From assembly GCA_958510875.1 (NCBI GenBank), contig OY294067.1, positions 54,820,039 through 54,884,038 of the forward strand: a stretch of 64,000 nt of DNA, read 5' to 3'. This DNA comes from Endomychus coccineus (lineage: Eukaryota > Arthropoda > Insecta > Coleoptera > Endomychidae). The notes beneath the pieces were generated by a model that searched no databases, had not been told where the DNA came from, and worked only from the letters and a program-made list of their open reading frames with translations. Shown one piece after another: positions 57,061-64,000 of the stretch. The translations under genes were made by a program, and so were the position numbers. Position 1 is the first letter of the stretch, and every line of letters begins with the position of its first letter.

Positions 57061-58260
57061 TCTGAAATAGCCCAACGCGCCTAGAGAAGTTTTCGCTTCA
57101 AAAACGTGAACAATGTTGAATTATCATTAACTGGAAATTATAATTTCAGAAATTCCGAAAAATTCTATTTATTTCATACCTCATACTGTACAATAGAACT
57201 GAATACCAAATTGTTCTATAGCTACATATAAGGAACTATATCGGGTATTCATGTTAGTTCCAACAAAACACTTCCCCAAATTTTTAGAGACAACATGTGA
57301 AGAGAATTGTCCCGCGTAGGTCAACACTATTTCGAAACTAAATGTTTTAAATAATGTATTACGACACGACTCATATTACTTTCAAGTACCAACATGTTCA
57401 CAGAGCAAAATGTGGATCGTAGCTATATCAAGAGCATGAATATTGATTGCTTCACTTCAATGTGTGAGCAGCACCAACTTATATTAGTTAATTTGTTGAA
57501 CATGCACGTACTTTGAATCTGAAACTGCTGACATCAACGGAAGAGAAAACTACGAACCACTAAACAAGAAGCTTTACTATGTATCTCTACAGAAACTTCA
57601 AATTCTTTGTAGTATAAATTTTATGAAACTTTTTCGTGTAGTGACTTAATTATTTATTCATTGATCGACTTCCTTGATGAGAAATTTTAATTGGAAATTT
57701 GGTTTTGTTAACCGCTCGAATTGTTGTTCAGTCTGATGAAGCCAAGGTGATAGGAATTTCGAAAAATGCTATGCCGGTATTTCATCTTCAATCTTGAGAG
57801 CACACAAAGTTTCACACTATTTCAGTCCGATATTGTTGAACCTTGTAAGCGAATAAAGCGATACTTGAAAACTGAAGAATTGGCGAATTATAAAAAGAGA
57901 GAACTTTCCAATATTTCCGACAAAGATTGATTTTCAAATTACCATAAAATGAATTGTGTGTTTTTTAATTGTCCTCTAGCAATTATTGAATAATAATCCT
58001 ATCGAAAATGCAGTTTAATGTTAGGCAATACTTTTCAAGATCACCACATCTACTTTAAATTCCAACATTTCATACAAATTATGCTAGCAATTCATTTATA
58101 CATATGTTACAAAAATACTACAATAACCTACTGCATGTATCTTGTGATACTATTCCTTATTTTACAATAAATTGAAATATTATCTGATTAATATTAAATA
58201 CTTTAATTTAGGAGTTTTCTTCATTTTAAATCGTTATCTTTATCGAGAATGCTGAATGAT
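57061..58260. other. No recognisable gene
   Basis: At 57735-57770 a fragment CTGATGAAGCC-AAGG-GATAGG-TTTCGAAA vaguely echoes the hammerhead-type cores, but it is too decayed to call. Confidence 0.4.
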
Positions 58261-58263
58261 TTA

Positions 58264-58832
58264 ATTGATTTTGAAGATGGGAGATGTTTTTCTATAGATA
58301 TTTTCATGGTTGGTGTTCATCAGGAATCTCGTCTGTTGTTCCAACACGAGATATTCCAGATAGGCGGACTAGACAAACGCAAACTAATCGCACCTTCACA
58401 GTCAAGTTCGAGACCTGCCGATGTTGTTTCTACCAGACTTCATTTTTTTCATTGAACAGGGAAGTTATGGGACTCTTTACCTAGTGACGTCTTTCCCTAT
58501 GCCTATAACCAAACCTTCAATGAAAGTACGAATGCCTCCTACTCCTCTCCCTACTTTCCACTGCTGGCTCACACGATGTTCTTCGAACATTATGAGCTTC
58601 CCTCTCGGGTAGTCAAAGTATGAAAAAGATACATTTTATCTTATGAATATGCTCCATTTTATCTTTACAACTAAGTCTCTGATTATTACTTTTCTTTTTT
58701 ATTGTTGTTATGATTATTGAGATTTTATATAACCATCACTTTTAATACGTCAAATTTTGGGCAACAATTTATAGGACATTGAATTGCCTGTTGGTTACCA
58801 CTTATGCAAATAAATAAATGAATAAAAAATCT
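58264..58832 (+). pseudogene. Jockey-like LINE ORF2 C-terminus, 3' UTR and tail
   Basis: The frame from 58284 reads FFYRYFHGWCSSGISSVVP, then RRTRQTQTNRTFTVKFETC and YQTSFF. After a frameshift it continues with LYLVTSFPMPITKPSMKVR. This matches the end of ORF2 at 36.4-36.6 kb. The shared 3' UTR starts CACACGATGTTCTTCGAACAT. It ends at AAATAAATAAATGAATAAA (58808-58828), a LINE tail. It is 5' truncated near 58264. Confidence 0.7.
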
Positions 58833-59775
58833 ATTTGAGAACACCGAACCACAATGAACATATTGTGATTAATAACTATTTAACAATGCTTCCCTTCATC
58901 CAAAATAGGCGGTAAGAATACTCAATTCCTTCACAATAGAGGTTACCTTGAACGTTTAGTAAGTTCAACCACATGCGAATTTGCAATTTCTTTCATCAAC
59001 ATAATATCGTCCCATTATTTTTATTTTACCTAGTTTTGTGTCAGGTGTTTGTACGAATTTGCTTAATCTAAATGCATTGAATTAATTGAATAAAACCACT
59101 TTCTACTCCAAATAAAATGAAATTAATCCTAAAATTGGAAAATTTTATTATCAACACAGTAGCATAACATGCAAAATAATCGTTTCCCATTTTATCATTT
59201 ATTTACATCTCATGACTATCATCTACAAGACCACGATTGACATAAATTGACATAATCACATGAAGAAAATGCAATATAAACTCAAATGAAATAACGATTA
59301 AATTTCCACTAATTGTATACATCAAATACAAAATATTTATTCACAACAAATACATACATTTGTTTATGTTAAATATTCTTATACCAAATGGAAAACCCTG
59401 TATTTAACAACTGGTATTCAAATTATTCTAATCCATATATGAGTTCCCCGGATACCTAAATCCAACAATAGATTTTATTTTGACCATAGTTACTTCTCTT
59501 GATACTCGCTCTATCGAAACTACCATTTGATACCAATTTTTTTGGAAACCTATAATGTTCGAAGAACATCGTATCTCATTCAAAACAAAGCTGGATATTT
59601 TCACTAGAGGAAAAAAAGCGAGCTCAGGCTTCTTCAACTATTCAAAACCATCATAATGCTGTCATTGGAGATTATATTGGGGTCTTATCTCGCAGTGAAA
59701 TATAAAAAGGAGAGCGATCGGAAAGGCTTAGGGACTTTCTTCAGAGATAGCATTTATGTTTGACATGGCAATCAC
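58833..59775. other. No recognisable gene
   Basis: AT-rich DNA. The minus ORF 59428-59637 has no motif, although it contains the word TGTTCGAAGAACATCG seen in the LINE 3' UTR. Confidence 0.4.
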
Positions 59776-59779
59776 CAGA

Positions 59780-60018
59780 CTGATAATAAAATATACGGTG
59801 TAGTAATCTGGTCGCAGAAAACGAAGCAGAAGACCTCGACAAAACAACTAAACGATTCACAAAGAACCACTGTCTTTGCAGTACACATAAGAACAACACC
59901 CACAGCAGCGATAGGAGCTCTCTTCTCACACCTTAACATTCAAGTAGAGGAAGTGACCACAGCATCTGCACTACAGCGGTATTCAATCGGAATCTGCTAC
60001 AAAGGATAGGGAAACTCA
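59780..60018 (+). pseudogene. R1/I-like LINE ORF2 fragment (between RT and C-terminus)
   Basis: The frame reads GVVIWSQKTKQKTSTKQLND, then SQRTTVFAVHIRTTPTAAIG and ALFSHLNIQVEEVTTASALQR. It resembles the conserved stretch LVWW--K-x-T---L-K-QRLA-L-ITGA-RTTPTAALE-LL-L-PL found after the RT of R1/I/LOA elements. It ends at a stop near 60009. It may be from the same family as the relics at 2.3-2.6 and 23.4-24.5 kb. Confidence 0.55.
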
Positions 60019-62428
60019 TAGTGTCACCTCACCACGTCTTCGCAAGGCCCTATGCAGTTGAATCAAAGTTAGTTATATCCACTTTTCTTAAATTCCTCAC
60101 GCGAACGATAATATATCCGAAAGGTACAAGCATTTATATCTTACATTTTGCTTCCTGAGTTGTTCTTCAGTCCCTAATCAGAACACATAATTATCCAGAT
60201 CCGTTAATATCTAGATGAATAAATCTAACTCCAATAATCTACGGACACTTAAACTCAAGTCAAATGAGTTTTAGGTCTGTTAATACTAACAGCTCAATTA
60301 CTTCAAGTTACTCCAGATTCATTGAGATAGCTGCAAAACCTATTCGTTCGATAACATCAACATAAGTTACCTCCCCAAATGATTTATTGAGGAATAGCAT
60401 TTTAATGGTAATTACAAAGTAACATACATCTCAATGCAAGGTGACTTCCGTAGGGCAGAATGCTAGTTATCAATAATGTATTATCTACAGAATTGAACAT
60501 TCGACTGGTTTGGATTTCCTAGTATGCCAGAAATCCCCAAAGAATGGATATCAATTTTTTATTTTTTAATAAAGCCATGATTCGAATGAAATCAGTAACA
60601 ATCAAATTCGAATAAATTTCAGGATTTCAGATACACATATATAATGCTGATGACCAGTAATAGCAGAGTAATATAACTGCTCCAAAAGATAAAAGTTGCG
60701 TACTGTCAGAACTAACGGAATAATCGAGATCATGAACATTCAAAAGCAAATAGCATGGTCAGCAAGACACAGAGAACATAACTATTTCCATTTCTTTGAA
60801 TAAGCAAGTATACGTACTGTTCATTATACTCAAGATAAACATGATATTCCAAGAAACCTTACTGGATAGTTATAATACTCTTTCACTTTTCTATCTTACT
60901 GTTTTATGAACTAAAAACTCATTCTCGCATGAATGTGATTTCATTTTCGTTGTTGGCTATTCGAGAATGCATTACAGTGGGTAGTTTTATAAGAATTATT
61001 TTTCAATGCTTTCCATGTAATCAAAATCTGAGTAATTCTATTCCAGTCACATAATAGAATGAAAATCTACTGAGTTCAAATGAAGGATACAAGATGATCA
61101 CAATACCCAGAACGTGTTTATGATTTGCCTACTCATTTGTTGAATAAGAGTGCTTTCAATACTAAGTAGCCAAATTTTTGTTCCAAGATATCGTGTCAAT
61201 AGCAATCTGTACGGAGTTAACTCGTACAAAATAATTCCATTCTTTTATTTAGGTGATAGATTAAATGCAAATTCTATTATGTCCCTGAATGAGTGTTTTC
61301 ATCAGAACTTCCATTCAACACATTATGAGTGGCTCTAAAGATTCATATTCAGCTTCACGAAAATAGTGTGCAGTCTACAATACTACTGACCAAGAAACTA
61401 CCAGGCTATGAACATCTATCAAGAAAATGTAAATTTGAAACTAAGCGTCTCCATAGAAGAAGCAGAGGAGACGACGCGATCTGATCTTATTTTTGAACGC
61501 GGTATTCTATCTTAAATAGAGGATGTCCTCGTTTTCACATCATTGTTATCATCATGATAGGGTTTATCCAGAAATTTTGATGAATTATTCAATGCTTAAA
61601 ATATATGCACCTCAGTAAGTATAACGGAGTCTCTTGTTGAGTAGGTGCTGATAAGTGATGAAAGACAGACTTTTTGCCTTCTCGGACTCATGAACGAGTA
61701 GGGTTGGGATGCCAATGGTCGTCTGTACTTCAATACTTAACAAGGGATCTTTGATATATTTACATTGGTTCGGTCATCTGGCAGTCTAGTTACTCTGATA
61801 CTCCCCGTTACTTCTTGGAAGTGCGAGAAATGTGCGAGTCAATACTTGGTATTGCAAACATTCCTCAATGAGATATCTATCTATTCCATGATAGATGGCA
61901 TTGGAATATCTAAGTTTCTCTAATTATTCTACCTACAGTATTTTATAATACTCCTCAGAACTAGAGACCAGTTGCGTCATTAGCATATCGAAATGTTAGA
62001 TACCCTTTTATAAGGGGATTGGTAATATAGTCCAGGCAATAAGCCCGGAAAAAGATCATAATAAAAAAAATACATAGTTAGCTAGAATTTCAAATTTTTT
62101 TTTGCATTTTGTTCCTAATACCGTAATAAGGGTCTAGTACAGGTAATTTCCAATATTTAAAAACAAAGTCATTCTTAGTGAATTGAAATTTCATGTTGAA
62201 TTAAAATATCTAACAGTAAAGAACACCCAGGGGTTGCCAGATGTTTTGAATAACAGATGTAGCTTGAGGGAAGTAAAGTAATTTCTAAAATAAATATAAG
62301 ACAATTCACACTCGCTTCAACGAGGGTGGTATGACCATAGCTGGAAGGTCAAGAAGGTTTCAAAGAGTACCATGTTACAATACTCCATAGATCATTCATG
62401 ACTATCAAGACCGCGGGGGGACTTTCCT
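60019..62428. other. No recognisable gene
   Basis: AT-rich DNA with short ORFs (61150-61338) lacking motifs. Confidence 0.4.
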
Positions 62429-62429
62429 A

Positions 62430-64000
62430 CCCCCTCAAAACGGGGTTTCAACCCCTCAGAGGAGCATTCTTATAAAAACAGTCCAAAATTAATGAATTAA
62501 GAGCCGAAAATGACCCTTAGTATGTTTTTTGGGTCGCTGATCACGATTCCGCAGTTAGTTTTCTTTGAAAACTCCTTCCAGATGGGAAATTTGGAAAATT
62601 TATATATAATATATAACTTATAATTTTGTTGCAAAAATGACCTTGGGTAGATTCTTTGGGTCGCTGATCATTATTCCGCTGTAATTTTCCCCAAAAAAAG
62701 TCTCTCCAGATGGAAAATTCAGGAAATTTTAGATTTTCCTCAGACGTTTGTGAATAATAAAGTATAATTTTGTTGCAAAAATTACCTCTAGTAGGTTTTG
62801 TGGGTCGCTGATCACGATTCCGCTGTAATTTTTCCCAAAAAAGTCTCTCCGGATGGGAAATTCGGGAAATTTGAGATTTTCCTCAGACGTTTGTGAATAA
62901 TAAAGTATAATTTTGTTGCAAAAATTACCTCTAGTAAGTTTTTTGGGTCGCTGATCACGATTCCGCTGTAATTTTCCCCAAAAAAGTCTCTCCAGATGGA
63001 AAATTCGGGAAATTTTATATTTTCCTCAGACGTTTGTGAATAATAAAGTATAATTTTGTTGCAAAAATTACCTCTAGTAGGTTTTTTGGGTCGCTGATCA
63101 CGATTCCGCTGTAATTTTTCCCAAAAAAGTCTTTCCAGATGGGAAATTCGGGAAATTTGAGATTTTCCTGAGACGGTTATGAATGATAAAGTAAAATTTT
63201 GTTGCATAAATGACCTCCAGTCATTTTCGCAACAAAATTATACTTTACTATTCATAACCATCTCAGGAAAATCTCAAATTTCCCGAATTTCCCATCTGGA
63301 GAGTTTTTTTGGAAAAATAACAGCGGAATCGTGATCAGCAACCCAAAAAACCTACTACAGGTCATTTTTGCAACAAAATTATACTTTATTATTCACAAAC
63401 GTCTCAGGAAAATCTCAAATTTTCCGAATTTCCCATCTGGAGAGACTTTTTTGGAAAAAATTACAGCGGAATCGTGATCAGCGACTCAAAAAACCTACTA
63501 GAAGTCATTTTTGCAATAAAATTATACTTTATTATTCACAAACGTCTCAGGAAAATCTCAAATTTCCTGAATTTACCATCTGGAGAGAGTTTTTTGGGCA
63601 AAATAACAGCGGAATCGTGATCGGCGACCCAAAAAATCTACTATACGTCATTTTTGCAACAAAATTATACTTAATTATTCATAACAGTCTCAGGAAAATC
63701 TCATATTTCCCGAATTTTTCTGGGATATATGATGGCGGAGTCGTGATTCAGCTACCCAGAAAACTTACTAGATAGAGGTCATTTTTGCAACAAAATTAGG
63801 AATTATATATTATATATAAATTTTCCAAATTTCCCATCTGGAGGAAGTTTACCGAGAAAACTAACTGCGGAATCGTGATCAGCGACCCAAAAAACATTCT
63901 AGAGGTCATTTTCAGCACTTAATTCATTAATTTTCTAAGCTTTTGGATTGTCTTTATAAGAATGCTCCTCTGAGGGGTTGAAACCCCGTTTTGGGGGGGG
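62430..64000. mobile_element. Mirror-image foldback made of ~143-bp tandem units, cut by window end
   Basis: The outer left block (CGGGGTTTCAACCCCTCAGA, then GGAGCATTCTTATAAA) is inverted at the right edge of the window. Inside, the word GGGTCGCTGA occurs at 62531, 62658, 62802, 62945 and 63088. Its complement lies at 63335, 63478, 63621, 63748 and 63879. So five units stand on each side of a centre near 63,215, with matching 143-bp inner and ~127-131-bp outer periods. The ORFs 62812-63207 (minus) and 63368-63775 (plus) are readings of the array. The right tip and any target duplication lie beyond 64000. Confidence 0.85.

Noticed and set aside
57732..57775. A further hammerhead-like string (CTGATGAAGCC ... 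CGAAA)
   Set aside because: Stem II barely pairs and no cleavage site or stem I can be drawn.
62812..63775. Two ORFs of 131 and 135 codons on opposite strands with similar proteins
   Set aside because: They are readings of the same ~143-bp tandem unit in mirrored arrays. The unit length, near a multiple of three minus one, explains the shifting repeats.
62531..63888. Regularly spaced repeats resembling a CRISPR array
   Set aside because: There are no unique spacers; the entire unit is repeated and the array is mirrored. The context is eukaryotic.

Overview
This is a eukaryotic, AT-rich, transposon-saturated stretch, most likely from an insect; a beetle is plausible but unproven. It has long (TA)n and (CT)n microsatellites, GT-type splice-donor-like sites, Tc1/mariner-superfamily elements with TA target sites, Penelope-like, Jockey-like and R1/I-like retroelements, tRNA-derived SINE-like repeats and foldback elements. 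I found no intact host protein-coding gene, no rRNA and no CRISPR. Almost every recognisable coding segment is a broken transposon relic.

Layout. 0.5-8.7 kb: Penelope-like (PLE) 3' ends, two LINE tails, a THAP-domain exon between short inverted repeats, a ~308-bp tandem array and a SINE. 10.1-13.0 kb: a large foldback element with TA target sites and TIRs beginning CAGTCATTTT. Later insertions sit in its (TA)n tract, including a short palindromic element carrying a well-formed hammerhead ribozyme motif. 13.9-15.7 kb: head-to-head PLE ends, a second foldback and a SINE-like copy. 17.2-18.3 kb: mariner and other DDE transposase relics. 19.4-19.8 kb: a small retroelement with 15-bp flanking direct repeats and a second hammerhead motif; decayed relatives lie at 26.8 and 32.6 kb. 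23.4-24.5 kb: an RT and RNase H relic.

26.3-32.5 kb: inverted repeats, then a nearly perfect 1289-bp tandem duplication. Its second copy runs into a 2.2-kb mariner-like element that still carries a long broken transposase. 33.3-36.6 kb: a Jockey-like ORF2 relic split by a 1321-bp LTR-like insertion with a 4-bp target duplication, then a Ty3/gypsy protease relic. 38 kb: a PLE GIY-YIG endonuclease fragment. 42-49 kb: LINE relics, one split by a second copy of the 10-kb foldback. 51 kb: another PLE end. 52.6-54.8 kb: a second full-length mariner-like element whose transposase has only two stop codons. 55.9-56.6 kb: a MITE with internal tandem repeats. 58.2-60.0 kb: two LINE tails. 62.4-64.0 kb: a mirror-image tandem array that runs off the window.

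The most interesting signal is a recurring three-way-junction RNA motif: CUGANGA, an unpaired U, stem II, GAAA, then a palindromic ACGU or ACGUACGU stem III. It occurs in several unrelated-looking repeats. This matches the hammerhead ribozymes known from Penelope-like retroelements. Two copies look complete on paper, and the PLE ends in the same window supply the biological context.
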